This document shows positions 1-9,474 of a DNA stretch of 64,000 bases, piece after piece. Origin of the DNA: AP-16 sp963755055 (lineage in GTDB: Bacteria; Pseudomonadota; Alphaproteobacteria; Rhizobiales; Xanthobacteraceae). A model generated the notes under the pieces. The model was not told the DNA's origin. It was given only the letters and a program-made list of their open reading frames with translations, and made no database searches. Every line of letters starts with the position of its first letter. Within the stretch, counting starts at the first letter, position 1. Position numbers and translations under genes: made by a program. The DNA lies in the NCBI GenBank assembly GCA_963755055.1, contig CAVWIS010000043.1, positions 79,777 to 143,776 of the forward strand. Reading direction: 5' to 3'.

Positions 1-3000
1 CTCGACCGCGGTGCGGGCGCTGTCCTGCAGGTCCTGCAGGGTGCGGTTGAGCGAGGTCGAGGCGACCGAGGCCGCCTCGTTGATGATGCCGGCGATCTCC
101 GAGCTGTTCTTCAGCATCTCCTTGGTGAAGTCGAGTCCCTTGGACTCGATCGAGGTGACCGCGTGGCCGGTGATGCGGTCGATGTCGGCGGCGAGCTGCT
201 GGCCCTTGCCGCCGAAGGTCTGCAGGAAGCTCGAGCCCTTGTCGTCGAGCAGGCGGGCGAGCTCGGTCGAACGCTGGCTGATCGCCTGGTTCATCTGCTC
301 GGCCTGTGCGGTGAAGCTGCGCACCACCTCGGCGCTGGTCCCCAGCAGGGTGCGCTCGACCTCGCCGGCATTCTGCTTGAGCGCGGTGCTCACCCCGGAG
401 GAGACGGCGGTGAGCGTGCGCTCCACGTCGCCGGCGTTCTGCTTGAGCGTATTGCCGACGGTCGACGAGGTGGCGGTCAGCGCCCGCTCGACCTCGCCGG
501 CGCTCTGGCGCAGCGACGTGCTGACGTCGGCCGACACCCCGGTGAGCCGGTGCTCGATGTCGTCGGCGCGCTGCTTGAGCTGGGCGGAGACGTCGGTGGA
601 GACGTTGGTCAGCCGGTGCTCGACCTCGTCGGCCCGCTGGTTGATCTGCGTCGCCACGTCGGAGGACAGCGTGGTGAACCGCGCGACGACGTCGTCGGCG
701 CGCTGCTTGAGCTGGGCGGAGACGTCGGTCGACAGGCTGGTCAGCCGGTGCTCGACATTGTCGGCCCGCTCGTTGATCTGCGTCGCCACCTCGGAGGACA
801 ACGTGGTGAAGCGCTGCACCACGTCGTCGGCCTTCTGCTTGAGATGGGCGGCGACGTCGGAGGAGACCGAGGTCAGCCGGTACTCGACGTCGCCGGCATT
901 CTCCTTGAGCTGCTTGGTGACGGTGCTCGACACGCCGACCAGCCTGCTCTCGACCTCTCCGGCATTGACCCTGATCTGGTTGGTCACCTCGGACGACAGC
1001 GCGACGAGCCTGGTCTCGATCTCTCCGGCATTGAGCCTGATCTGGCTGGTCAGATCGGACGACAGCGTGACGAGCTTGCTCTCGACCTCTCCGGCATTGT
1101 CCCGGATCTGGCTGGTGACGTGGGACGAGGCGGCGAGCAGCCTGGTCTCGAACTCTCCGGCATTGTCCCGGATCTGGCCAGTCGCCTGGGTCGAGGCGGT
1201 CAGCAGCCTGCTCTCGATCTCGCCGGCATTGTCCTTGATCTGATTGGTAACCTGAGACGAGATGGCGAGGATCTGATTGGTAACCTGGGATGAGGTGGCG
1301 AGCAGCCTGGTCTCCACCTCTCCGGCATTGATCCTGATCTGGTTGGTCACCTCGGACGAGGCGGCGACGAGCCGCTGCTCGACCTCGCCGACATTGTCCT
1401 TGAGCTGCCCGGTGAGGTCGGACGACACGGTGGCGACCCGGTGCTCGACGTCGCTGACGTCCTCCCTGAACTGCCTGGTCAGGTCGGAGGAGACGGTGAT
1501 CAACCGGCGCTCGACCTCTCCGGCATTGTCCTTGATCTGGTTGCTCAACTCCGACGATACCGTCACCAGCCGGTGCTCGACGTCCTCGGCATTCTGCCGC
1601 AGCTGCGTGCTGACGCCCGAGGACGCGGTGCTGAGCCGGCGCTCGATGTCCTCGGCGCCCTGCTTCAGCTGCGCGCCGACGTCGGAGGAGACCGCCATCA
1701 GCCGCCGCTCGACGTCGTCGACATTCTGCTTGAGCTGCCCGGTGACGCCGCTGGCTACCGTGCTCAGACGGCGCTCGGCCTCGTCGACATTCTGCTTGAT
1801 CTGGCTGCCGACGCCGGAGGATACCGCGACCAGCCGGTGCTCGACGTCGTCGGTGTTCTGGCGCAAGAGGCCGGTGACGTTGGAGGTGGTGGTGGTGAGC
1901 GTGCGCTCGGTATCGTGGGCGGCGGCGCGGATCGCCTCGACCGTGGTCGACGCCAGCTGGCCGAGCGCGCGCTCGGCGTCGCTGGCATTGGTCTTGATGG
2001 TCTGGTTGAGCTGCTCGGTGCGCGACGTGATGATGTTGGCCGCCGCCTGACCGCGCACCTCGATCTGGGTGGTGACGGTCTCCACGCGGGCGACCAGCAG
2101 CTCCTCGAAGCGGCTGATGCGGCTGTCGAGATTGTTGACGATCTCCAGCGCGCGGGTGCCGAGCGTGCGGTCGATCTCGTCGGACTTGGCGCCGAGCGTC
2201 TCGGCGAGCTTGGTGCTGCGCGAGCTGATGGCGGCGGTGACGTCGCCGATGCGCTTCTCCACCGCGCCGACCACCTCCTTGCCGCCCTCCGCGAGCGTCT
2301 TGGCGATCTCCAGGATGCGGGTGCCGAGCGCGTCGTTGAGGGTCTGGGTGCGGCTGTCGAGCGCCTCCTGCACACGGGCGATGCGCTGGTCGAGGGTGAC
2401 GGCGAACTCCGTCGACTTGGCGTTCATCCTAGTGTCGAAATTCTCCACGTGCGAGCGCATCGCCTCGGTGATCTGCGCCGACTTGGCGCTGATCTGGGTA
2501 TCGAAGGTCTCGACATGCGAGCGCATCGCGTCGGTGATCTCGGCCGACTTGGCGCCGATCCGGCTGTCGAAGTTCTCGACGTGGGCGCGCAACGTGTCGG
2601 TGATCTGCGCCGACTTGGCGCTGATCTGCGAGTTGAAATTCTCCACGTGCGAGCGCATCGCCTCGGTGATCTCGGTCGACTTCGCGCCGATCCGGCTGTC
2701 GAAGATCTCGACATGGGAGCGCATCGCTTCGGTCAGCTGGCTCGACTTGGCGGTGAGCCGGTCGTCGAATTTCTCCAGATGCTCGCTCATCGCCTCGGAC
2801 AGCTCCGACGACCTGGCACCGATCCGGTTGTCGAGATTCTCCACGTGCTGGCGGATCGCCTGGTCGACCTCGCTCGACTTGGCGCCGACCACGGTATGGA
2901 AGTTGTCGATCCGGCTGCCGAGGGTCTCCACATGCTGGCGGATCGACTGGTCGATCTCGCTCGACTTGGCGCCGACCACGGCGTGGAAGCTGTCGATCCG

Positions 3001-4941
3001 GCTGTCGAGGTTGTCCATATGCTGGCGGATCGACTGGTCGATCTCGTCCGACTTGGCGCCGACCTGGCTGTGGAAGTTGTCGACGTGCGTGCGCAAGGTC
3101 TCGGTGATCTCGCCCGAGCGGTGGCCGAGGCGCTCGACGAGCTCGCCGCCGTAGACCTTCACGGTGCGGTCGAACTCCGCGAGGTGGCGGGTGATCAGGC
3201 CGCCGAGCGTGGTGGTGTCGCTGGATATCCTCTCGGCGAGCTCGTTGCCGCCGTGGGTGAACACCTCCTCGAAGGCCTGCAGGCGCGAGGCCAGCATTTC
3301 CTTCACGGCATCGCCCTTGGAGGTGACCGTCGAGGCCAGCGTGTCGGCGGTCTCGCGGAACGTCTCGGTGACGTTGCTGGTGCGGGTGACGATGGTCTCG
3401 GTGATGCGCGAGCCGGTGTCCTCGAGCTTGGTCACCACCTCGTTGCTGCGCATGTCCAGGGTGTCGGTAATGCGCGCCCCGGTCTCCTCCAGCTTGCTGA
3501 CGACGTCGGTCGACCGCGTCACGATCGTGTCGGTGATGCGCGCGCCGGTGTCCTCGAGCTTCGACACCACGTCGCTGCCGCGCAGCGTGAGGTCGAGCAC
3601 CAGGGACTCGCCGGTCGCCTTCAGGGTGTTGTTCACCTCGTCGGCGCGGATCGCGATGGTCTCGGCGAGCTGGCCTCCGGTATCGATCAGGGCGTTGGTG
3701 ATCTCCAGCGAGCGGTCGGCCAGCCCTTCGGTCAGCGACGTGGTCTTCTTGGTGAAGCCGTCGGCCACCTCGTCGAGCCGCGAGGAGAGCAGGTTCGACA
3801 GCTTGTTGGCGAGATCGGCGAACTCGTCGCTGATATGGTCGGTCTTGACGCTGATGCTGGAGGTCAGCCGCTCGGTGGCGGATTCGAGGGTGTGGCTCAC
3901 CTCGTCGCTGGTGCGATTGAGCTGGTCGAGCAGGTCGCCGCCGCGCTCGCCGATGGCGTCGATCATCGAATCGCCGGCGCGGCCGAGCGCCAGCGTGATG
4001 TGCTCGCCCTTCTCGGCGAGCGAGCGGGTGATCCGCGTGGCGGCGTCGTTGACGCTCGCCGCCACCATCTCGCTCACCGAGGCGATGTCCTGGGTCAGCC
4101 CGAGCGGCACGCTGGTGATCGCATTGCGGACCTGCTCGGCCTGTCCGACCAGGGCGTCGCGCTGATTGGCCAGATCCTCGATCAGGCCGCGAATGCGCAG
4201 CTCGTTGTCGTTGTAGGCGCGCTCCAGCGCGGCCACCTCGTTGTGCACCAGGGCCTCGAGCTCGGCGGCGCGCGCCAGCGCCCGCTCGACGCCGTCGCCC
4301 ATGGCGGCGACCTCGCGGCGGATCGCCTGGCCGACCGTCACGATCGATTCCCGCGCGATCGATTCCGGCTCGCCGAAACGCACGGCCGCGTCGGTCATCG
4401 ACCGGGCGATGAGCCGCAGCTCCTGGGCGCGGCGGAGCATGTGGGCAAGCACGAAGAAGAACACCACCGGCACCACGATGGCGGCGCCGAGCTCGAACAG
4501 CTGCAGGCCCATGGTGCTGTTGCCGGCGATCTGCCGCAGGTCGCTGCCGAAATAGGCAAGCGCCAGCCCGACCCCGATCACCACCCAGACGAATGCGAAC
4601 AGGCCGGCCACCAGATAGGGTGCGCGCGATGTCTTTCGCTGCAGGGTCTGCAGGACCTGGCCGACCGGCTGCCGATCGTCGTTGGCGGCCGGACGCGGCA
4701 CCAGCTGGTCCTCGGAGATGACGACCGGCTCGGCGGCGACCGGCTCGCCATAGGTGAACTGGTCTTCGACCGGAGGATTGTTGCGCTGGCGCCGTCGGGG
4801 CTCGCGCGGCGGCTCGATCGGCTCATCGACAACCGGGGCGGGTGATGGCTCTGCCACAGTTTCGCGCAGATTAAGCGCGTCCTGGATCGCCGACAGCGCC
4901 GCTTCCGTCGGATCCTGCATCTTCCTCGGAGTATTTGCCAT
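1..4941 (-). CDS. Giant membrane-anchored coiled-coil repeat protein (N-terminal 1647 codons; C-terminus beyond window)
   Basis: The minus-strand frame is open from the ATG at 4941 to base 1, and the stop lies outside the window. It begins MANTPRKMQDPTEAALS, followed by a Pro/Glu/Arg-rich stretch of about 100 residues. Two hydrophobic segments follow at roughly residues 110-130 and 145-165. The rest is almost entirely helical 22-residue units, with three recurring types: VEHRLTSVSSDVAAQLKQ-like, MRSHVENFDSRIGAKS-like and SKLEDTGARITDTI-like. Cysteine and proline are nearly absent from the repeats. The 22-mer period resembles apolipoprotein A-type amphipathic helices, and related alphaproteobacterial proteins are often labelled apolipoprotein-like or septation-ring regulator-like; that label is not functional evidence. 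I infer an inner-membrane protein with a long coiled coil, perhaps structural. Function is not known. Confidence 0.85.
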   Translation of the reverse strand, partial: MANTPRKMQDPTEAALSAIQDALNLRETVAEPSPAPVVDEPIEPPREPRRRQRNNPPVEDQFTYGEPVAAEPVVISEDQLVPRPAANDDRQPVGQVLQTLQRKTSRAPYLVAGLFAFVWVVIGVGLALAYFGSDLRQIAGNSTMGLQLFELGAAIVVPVVFFFVLAHMLRRAQELRLIARSMTDAAVRFGEPESIARESIVTVGQAIRREVAAMGDGVERALARAAELEALVHNEVAALERAYNDNELRIRGLIEDLANQRDALVGQAEQVRNAITSVPLGLTQDIASVSEMVAASVNDAATRITRSLAEKGEHITLALGRAGDSMIDAIGERGGDLLDQLNRTSDEVSHTLESATERLTSSISVKTDHISDEFADLANKLSNLLSSRLDEVADGFTKKTTSLTEGLADRSLEITNALIDTGGQLAETIAIRADEVNNTLKATGESLVLDLTLRGSDVVSKLEDTGARITDTIVTRSTDVVSKLEETGARITDTLDMRSNEVVTKLEDTGSRITETIVTRTSNVTETFRETADTLASTVTSKGDAVKEMLASRLQAFEEVFTHGGNELAERISSDTTTLGGLITRHLAEFDRTVKVYGGELVERLGHRSGEITETLRTHVDNFHSQVGAKSDEIDQSIRQHMDNLDSRIDSFHAVVGAKSSEIDQSIRQHVETLGSRIDNFHTVVGAKSSEVDQAIRQHVENLDNRIGARSSELSEAMSEHLEKFDDRLTAKSSQLTEAMRSHVEIFDSRIGAKSTEITEAMRSHVENFNSQISAKSAQITDTLRAHVENFDSRIGAKSAEITDAMRSHVETFDTQISAKSAQITEAMRSHVENFDTRMNAKSTEFAVTLDQRIARVQEALDSRTQTLNDALGTRILEIAKTLAEGGKEVVGAVEKRIGDVTAAISSRSTKLAETLGAKSDEIDRTLGTRALEIVNNLDSRISRFEELLVARVETVTTQIEVRGQAAANIITSRTEQLNQTIKTNASDAERALGQLASTTVEAIRAAAHDTERTLTTTTSNVTGLLRQNTDDVEHRLVAVSSGVGSQIKQNVDEAERRLSTVASGVTGQLKQNVDDVERRLMAVSSDVGAQLKQGAEDIERRLSTASSGVSTQLRQNAEDVEHRLVTVSSELSNQIKDNAGEVERRLITVSSDLTRQFREDVSDVEHRVATVSSDLTGQLKDNVGEVEQRLVAASSEVTNQIRINAGEVETRLLATSSQVTNQILAISSQVTNQIKDNAGEIESRLLTASTQATGQIRDNAGEFETRLLAASSHVTSQIRDNAGEVESKLVTLSSDLTSQIRLNAGEIETRLVALSSEVTNQIRVNAGEVESRLVGVSSTVTKQLKENAGDVEYRLTSVSSDVAAHLKQKADDVVQRFTTLSSEVATQINERADNVEHRLTSLSTDVSAQLKQRADDVVARFTTLSSDVATQINQRADEVEHRLTNVSTDVSAQLKQRADDIEHRLTGVSADVSTSLRQSAGEVERALTATSSTVGNTLKQNAGDVERTLTAVSSGVSTALKQNAGEVERTLLGTSAEVVRSFTAQAEQMNQAISQRSTELARLLDDKGSSFLQTFGGKGQQLAADIDRITGHAVTSIESKGLDFTKEMLKNSSEIAGIINEAASVASTSLNRTLQDLQDSARTAVE
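370..1860 (-). repeat. Tandem 66-bp coding repeats (22-residue units)
   Basis: Within the giant coiled-coil gene, units of 66 bp follow one another. Each encodes a motif like NAGEVERRLITVSSDLTxQ with a conserved E-(V/I)-E-x-R-L core. At 1237-1302 a 33-bp half unit is duplicated in tandem (GATCTGATTGGTAACCTG.. twice), giving an extra 11-residue half repeat. This keeps the 11/22 heptad-like phase. A second block of 66-bp units of a different type lies at about 2440-3110. Confidence 0.8.
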
Positions 4942-5172
4942 GTCCGTTCGTCCCGTCCGTACTCTCGACTAGGGATCGCCGCAGTCGGGTAGCCCCCCGC
5001 CTGCCGTGCCGCTTACTCGTGATCGCCGTAGTTCGTCCCGCCCACAGGCCCACAACCCCCGCATGATGGCAGGGACATTGTGGCGCCGCTCGGGTATCCT
5101 ATCGGCCTCAGGAAGCGAATGAAACGGATTTGGTAACTCTCTTTTAATCATTGTTAACGATGGGGGGAGGCG

Positions 5173-5469
5173 ATGACGAGCCCAGCCGCCAAAGGTATTT
5201 TGGTGCAGTTGGACGGGGCGGCCGTCGAAGAGCCGCACGAGCGCCCGAGCGAGGCGCAACGGCGCTATCTGGAACGCGGCCTGCGCGAAGCCGGGGGAAA
5301 ATTGCCGCTGTTCGACCGCGACGGCCGGGAGGTGCCGCACAAGACCGTCAAGGCATGCATCGCGCGCGGATGGGCGGAGCCCTGGTTCAGCAACCCGATC
5401 AAGCCCGACTGGCTGGTCTGCAAGCTCACCGCGGCCGGCTATCGGGTCCTCGGCAGCGACCCGCCGTGA
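5173..5469 (+). CDS. Small conserved-type hypothetical protein (98 aa)
   Basis: The ATG is preceded by a strong GGGGGGAGGCG ribosome binding site. The protein has basic and aromatic-rich C-terminal half motifs (KTVKACIARGWAEPWF, then KPDWLVCKLT). These look like a small DNA-binding or winged-helix-like protein family found in Hyphomicrobiales, but I cannot name the family. It is transcribed divergently from the giant coiled-coil gene, with about 230 bp between them. No signal peptide or membrane segment is visible. Confidence 0.65.
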   Translation: MTSPAAKGILVQLDGAAVEEPHERPSEAQRRYLERGLREAGGKLPLFDRDGREVPHKTVKACIARGWAEPWFSNPIKPDWLVCKLTAAGYRVLGSDPP

Positions 5470-5627
5470 ACCGATAGCGGGTCTCCTGGCCTTCAGCCTC
5501 CTTTTACCATGGATGTGGTTCGCTGGCATCCGCGGTGACGCGGCGGGTCGTTCATTTACCCGAATTTGGCCGCTGCCGGGCCATGCTCCGCCGATACCCG
5601 AATGGATGGACCCGGGGGAGGGCAGCC

Positions 5628-6017
5628 ATGATCAACGTTTCGCCGGCCGCGGTCGAGGACGGATCGAAGCCGACGCCGGCTTCGGCCGAGCGCTCGATCG
5701 ACCTCGTGCATCTTGCCCGGATGACATTGGGCGACCGCAGCCTGGAGCGCGAAGTGCTTCAACTGTTCGACCGCCAGTCGACAATGCTGCTCGCCCGGCT
5801 GCGCCAAGGCCCGCCCGCGACCGCCGCGGCGCTCGCCCACACGATCAAGGGCTCGGCACGCGGCATCGGAGCCGGGCGGGTGGCCTGCGCGGCGGAAGCA
5901 GTCGAGGCGGCAACGGCAACGGGCAGCGCGGCGGCACTCGGGGCTGCGGTCGACCGTCTCGGTGCTGCCACCGACGAGGCGTGCGCGATGATCGCCGAGC
6001 TGCTGCGGGCGAACTGA
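5628..6017 (+). CDS. Hpt-domain phosphotransfer protein
   Basis: This 129-residue protein carries the Hpt signature HTIKGSARGIGA, in which the histidine would be the phosphoacceptor, followed by an Ala-rich helix as in four-helix Hpt bundles. Such proteins relay phosphate between hybrid kinases and response regulators in the cytoplasm. I chose the ATG at 5628, preceded by GGGGGAGGGCAGCC, over an upstream in-frame start at 5535 because the upstream extension has no conserved look. No kinase gene is adjacent, so it is probably a stand-alone relay. Partner unknown. Confidence 0.8.
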   Translation: MINVSPAAVEDGSKPTPASAERSIDLVHLARMTLGDRSLEREVLQLFDRQSTMLLARLRQGPPATAAALAHTIKGSARGIGAGRVACAAEAVEAATATGSAAALGAAVDRLGAATDEACAMIAELLRAN

Positions 6018-6168
6018 GCGACCCGCGCCGCCGCTCGCCTGCGAACGGGGTTGGCGCTCGCCTCGCAACCCATTATAGGAAGCGCGCGAAGCTGGAGCGG
6101 CTTTTCCGGGATCACGTGGTGCGTCCCGGCCGGCCGGCGGCTTGTCCACAGGTTTCCACAGCGTCCGA

Positions 6169-6489
6169 ATGGTCAAGATCACCTATATCGACAGCGACGG
6201 CACCCCCCGGACGGTCGACGCCGAGGTCGGCTCGACCGTGATGGAATCGGCGATCAAGAACAGCATTCCGGGCATCGAGGCCGAATGCGGCGGGGCCTGC
6301 GCGTGCTCGACCTGCCACGTCTATGTCGACGAGGCGTGGACTGCGAAGACCGGCGAGCCGGCGCCGATGGAGGAGGACATGCTCGACTTCGCCTTCGAGG
6401 TGAAGCCGAACTCGCGGCTGTCCTGCCAGATCAAGGTGACCGAGGAGCTCGACGGCCTCGTGGTGCGCACCCCGGAACGTCAGGCCTGA
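6169..6489 (+). CDS. [2Fe-2S] ferredoxin, FdVI/adrenodoxin type
   Basis: The 106-residue protein begins MVKITYIDSDG and holds the cluster motif CGGACACSTC plus a later LSCQIK cysteine, giving the four ligands of vertebrate-type [2Fe-2S] ferredoxins. Length fits Rhodobacter ferredoxin VI. An in-frame start at 6142 would add nine residues; I prefer 6169 because the fold starts there. It is a soluble electron carrier, and a matching ferredoxin-NADP reductase lies at 7149, so the two may work as a pair in this neighbourhood. The exact acceptor (Fe-S assembly, cytochrome P450 or other) is not shown. Confidence 0.92.
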   Translation: MVKITYIDSDGTPRTVDAEVGSTVMESAIKNSIPGIEAECGGACACSTCHVYVDEAWTAKTGEPAPMEEDMLDFAFEVKPNSRLSCQIKVTEELDGLVVRTPERQA

Positions 6490-6510
6490 CCAGGCCTCGA
6501 CCGCGAATTG

Positions 6511-6981
6511 TCACCGCATGTGGGCTTTCAGCTTGGCGATCGCGTCCTCGGGCAGCGGACGCGGCCGGCGGGTGGCCGGATCCATCAGCACCATGAAGGC
6601 TTTCGCCACCGCGGCGCAGCCGCCCTCGCCGAACACCGCCTGGTCGAGGACCACCGAGGTGCGGCCGATGCGCGCGATCCCGGTGCAGATCTCGACCGTT
6701 CCGGGCCACTTGAGCTCGCGCAGATAGTCCATCTCCAGCCGCACGATCACGGTCTCGACGTCGGCGATGTCGAGTCCCGAGGAGGGATCGCGAAAGAGGT
6801 TCACCCGGCCGGATTCCAGGAAGGTCGAATAGACCGCGTTGTTGACGTGGCCCTGGCGGTCCATGTCGGCGTAACGGATCTGCTCGACGTAGCGGAAGGG
6901 AAAATCCTCTGGACGCGGCAGCACGCGGCGCTGGTCGCCGGCGGATCGATCGTTCAACTGCCACCTCCGTCTGGTTCGCAA
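6511..6981 (-). CDS. Acyl-CoA thioesterase, hotdog fold (4HBT type)
   Basis: This is a protein of about 156 residues with the hotdog-thioesterase signature IRYADMDRQGHVNNAVY, where the Asp-Met-Asp..Gly-His-Val-Asn motif is characteristic of 4-hydroxybenzoyl-CoA thioesterase-like enzymes. It then has VRLEMDYLRELKWPGTVEI and a C-terminal FMVLMDPATRRPRPLP. It is predicted to hydrolyse an acyl-CoA in the cytoplasm; the substrate cannot be read from the sequence. The basic extension before residue 25 may not be translated, since alternative starts exist. It lies between the ferredoxin and its reductase on the opposite strand. Confidence 0.85.
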   Translation of the reverse strand: MRTRRRWQLNDRSAGDQRRVLPRPEDFPFRYVEQIRYADMDRQGHVNNAVYSTFLESGRVNLFRDPSSGLDIADVETVIVRLEMDYLRELKWPGTVEICTGIARIGRTSVVLDQAVFGEGGCAAVAKAFMVLMDPATRRPRPLPEDAIAKLKAHMR

Positions 6982-7148
6982 ACCGGGGCGATCCCATAGC
7001 CGGGGCTTGCCGTCGCGATCAAGCCTCGGGGGCGGCGGCCCTGATCCGGGTTCCCCCTTTCCCCGTCGCCATGCCCCGGCTAGAACGGCGCCCGCACATT
7101 TTCCGGATCGAGAAGAAACCGGCGCGTGCGGCGCCGGCAGGATGCACC

Positions 7149-8180
7149 ATGACCGATACGATCAAGACCGACGTGCTCATTGTCGGAGCCGGCCCGATCG
7201 GCCTGTTCGCCGTGTTCGAGCTCGGCCTCCTGGAGATGAAGGCGCATCTCATCGACATCCTGGACAAGCCGGGCGGACAATGCGCCGAGCTCTACCCGGA
7301 GAAGCCGATCTACGACATTCCGGCCGTGCCGTTCATCACCGGCCAGGGCCTGGTCGAGGCCCTGATGGCGCAGATCAAGCCGTTCGGCGCCCAGTTCCAC
7401 TACGGCGAGATGGTGGAGACGATCGAGCGGATCGGCGATCCCCTGTTCCGCGTGCGCACCGACCGCGGCAAGACGTTCGAGGCGAAGGTCCTGGTGATCG
7501 CCGCCGGGGGCGGCTCGTTCCAGCCGAAGAAGCCGCCGATGCCGGGCATCGAGGCGTTCGAGGGCAAGTCGGTGTTCTATGCGGTGCGCCGCATGGAGGA
7601 TTTCCGCGACAAGCGCCTGCTGATCGCCGGCGGCGGAGATTCCGCGCTCGACTGGACCCTAAACTTGGCGCCGCTGGCGAAAAGCCTGGCCCTGCTGCAC
7701 CGGCGCGACGCCTTCCGCGCCGCCCCCGACAGCGTCAACAAGATGCGGGCGCTGGTCGCCGACGGCAAGGTCGACCTGCTGGTCGGCCAGGTCACGGCGC
7801 TCGAAGGCGACAACGGCCAGCTCAGCGCCGCCGTCATCAAGCGCGCCGACGGCTCGAGCGTGACGCTTCCCTGCGACACCCTGCTGCCGTTCTTCGGGCT
7901 GACCATGAAGCTCGGGCCGGTCGCCAACTGGGGCATCGCGCTGCACGACGGCGAGCTGATCCCGGTCGACACCGCGACGTTCGAGAGCAGCGAGCCCGGC
8001 ATCTTCGCGGTCGGCGACATCAACTGGTACCCCGGCAAGCTCAAGCTGATCCTGTCGGGCTTCCACGAGGTGGCGCTGATGGCGCAGAGGGCGCACCACT
8101 ACGTCTATCCCGACAAGAAGCTGGTCTTCCAGTACACCACCTCCTCGACCAGCCTGCAGAAGAAGCTCGGCGTGGCGTGA
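7149..8180 (+). CDS. Ferredoxin--NADP(+) reductase, thioredoxin-reductase-like type
   Basis: The 343-residue flavoprotein has an N-terminal FAD-binding GAGPIGLFAVFELG, a KPGGQCAELYPEKPIYDIP stretch, a second dinucleotide-binding GGGDSALDW for NADPH, and a C-terminal FAVGDINWYPGKLKLI FAD contact. It lacks the CxxC active site of thioredoxin reductase, which marks the YumC-like ferredoxin/flavodoxin reductase group, and the length is normal for that group. The enzyme moves electrons between NADPH and a ferredoxin, here plausibly the one at 6169. The ATG at 7149 follows a short leader; an upstream start at 7071 would add sequence unlike the family. Confidence 0.93.
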   Translation: MTDTIKTDVLIVGAGPIGLFAVFELGLLEMKAHLIDILDKPGGQCAELYPEKPIYDIPAVPFITGQGLVEALMAQIKPFGAQFHYGEMVETIERIGDPLFRVRTDRGKTFEAKVLVIAAGGGSFQPKKPPMPGIEAFEGKSVFYAVRRMEDFRDKRLLIAGGGDSALDWTLNLAPLAKSLALLHRRDAFRAAPDSVNKMRALVADGKVDLLVGQVTALEGDNGQLSAAVIKRADGSSVTLPCDTLLPFFGLTMKLGPVANWGIALHDGELIPVDTATFESSEPGIFAVGDINWYPGKLKLILSGFHEVALMAQRAHHYVYPDKKLVFQYTTSSTSLQKKLGVA

Positions 8181-8263
8181 CGCCCACCCGCCTTGCGGGC
8201 GCTCCGCCGGCTTGACCGGCGCGCCGTTCGGGCGAATTGTCGGGGGGAGGAGCGGGAGCCGCC

Positions 8264-9439
8264 ATGTTCGTCACCTTCTTCCACGAGCTCAAGGCCGCCG
8301 GCGTCCCGGTGACGCTGCGCGAATACCTGACCCTGATGGAAGCGATGGAGCGCGACCTCGCCGACCGGCGGGTCGAGGATTTCTACTACCTGTCGCGCGC
8401 CACCCTGATCAAGGACGAGCGCAATCTCGACAAGTTCGACCGGGTTTTCGGCAAAGTGTTCGAGGGCCTCGAGCTGGTCGGCGAGGCGGTCGAGGCGGCG
8501 ATTCCCGCCGAGTGGCTGAAGAAGCTCGTGGAAAAATACCTCACCGAGGAGGAGAAGAAGCAGATCGAGGCGATGGGCGGCCTCGACAAGCTGCTGGAGA
8601 CGCTGCGCCAGCGCATGGCCGAGCAGAAGGGCCGCCACCAGGGCGGCTCCAAATGGATCGGGACCGCCGGCACCTCGCCCTACGGCGCCTACGGCTACAA
8701 CCCGGAAGGCGTGCGCATCGGCCAGGACAAGAACCGCAACTTCCGCGCCGTCAAGGTGTGGGACAAGCGCGAGTTCCGCGATCTCGACGACAGCGTCGAG
8801 CTCGGCACCCGCAACATCAAGATCGCGCTCCGGCGCCTGCGAAAATTCGCCCGCACCGGGGCGCCCGAGGAGCTCGATCTCGACGGCACCATCAAGGAGA
8901 CGGCGCACCGCGGCTATCTCGACATCAAGCTGCGCCCGGAGCGGCACAACTCGGTCAAGGTGCTGATCTTCTTCGACATCGGCGGCTCCATGGACTGGCA
9001 CGTCCAGGTCACCGAGGAGCTTTTTTCCGCCGCCCGCACCGAGTTCAAGCACATGGACTATTTCTACTTCCACAACTGCCTGTACGAGCGGGTGTGGAAG
9101 CAGAACCGCCGGCGCTTCGACGACACCACGCCGACCTGGAGCGTGCTGCACAAGTATCCCCACGACTACAAGGTGATCTTCGTCGGCGACGCCTCGATGT
9201 CGCCCTACGAGATCACCACGCCGGGCGGCTCGGTGGAGCACTTCAACGAGGAGGCGGGCGTCACCTGGCTTGAGCGGGTGACCCGCACCTATCCGGCCTG
9301 CGTCTGGCTCAATCCGGTGCCGGAGGATCAGTGGGACTACACCTACTCGATCCGCATGATGCGCCAGCTGTTCGCCGACCGCATGTTTCCCCTGACCCTC
9401 GGCGGCCTCGACCGCGCCATGCGCGAGTTGGTGCGGTGA
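8264..9439 (+). CDS. CoxE-like VWA-domain protein
   Basis: This 391-residue protein has a MIDAS-type motif DIGGSMDWHVQV inside a C-terminal VWA domain of the CoxE family, and a basic middle (VKVWDKREFRDLDD). A GGGGGGAGGAGCGGGAG ribosome binding site precedes the ATG. CoxE-like proteins usually act with MoxR AAA+ ATPases in metal-cofactor or enzyme-complex maturation; no MoxR gene lies nearby, so the partner is elsewhere or unknown. It begins about 80 bp after the reductase, and a GC-rich hairpin follows its stop. Probably cytoplasmic. Confidence 0.85.
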   Translation: MFVTFFHELKAAGVPVTLREYLTLMEAMERDLADRRVEDFYYLSRATLIKDERNLDKFDRVFGKVFEGLELVGEAVEAAIPAEWLKKLVEKYLTEEEKKQIEAMGGLDKLLETLRQRMAEQKGRHQGGSKWIGTAGTSPYGAYGYNPEGVRIGQDKNRNFRAVKVWDKREFRDLDDSVELGTRNIKIALRRLRKFARTGAPEELDLDGTIKETAHRGYLDIKLRPERHNSVKVLIFFDIGGSMDWHVQVTEELFSAARTEFKHMDYFYFHNCLYERVWKQNRRRFDDTTPTWSVLHKYPHDYKVIFVGDASMSPYEITTPGGSVEHFNEEAGVTWLERVTRTYPACVWLNPVPEDQWDYTYSIRMMRQLFADRMFPLTLGGLDRAMRELVR

Positions 9440-9446
9440 AACAGGA

Positions 9447-9474
9447 CGGAGGCCGCCGGCCGGGCCGGCCTCCG
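9447..9474 (+). terminator. GC-rich hairpin after the VWA gene
   Basis: CGGAGGCCG at 9447-9455 pairs perfectly with CGGCCTCCG at 9466-9474, just after the VWA gene stop. There is no T-run, so it may be only a weak or Rho-assisted terminator. Confidence 0.4.

Noticed and set aside
370..1860. CRISPR-like look of regularly spaced repeats
   Set aside because: The repeats are contiguous 66-bp coding units with no unique spacers, and the period matches a protein repeat.
11..4845. Very long plus-strand open frames (up to 1134 codons) over the first 4.8 kb
   Set aside because: They are antisense to the giant coiled-coil gene. The minus strand has a proper start, two membrane helices and regular 22-mer repeats; the plus frames are repetitive only because the other strand is.
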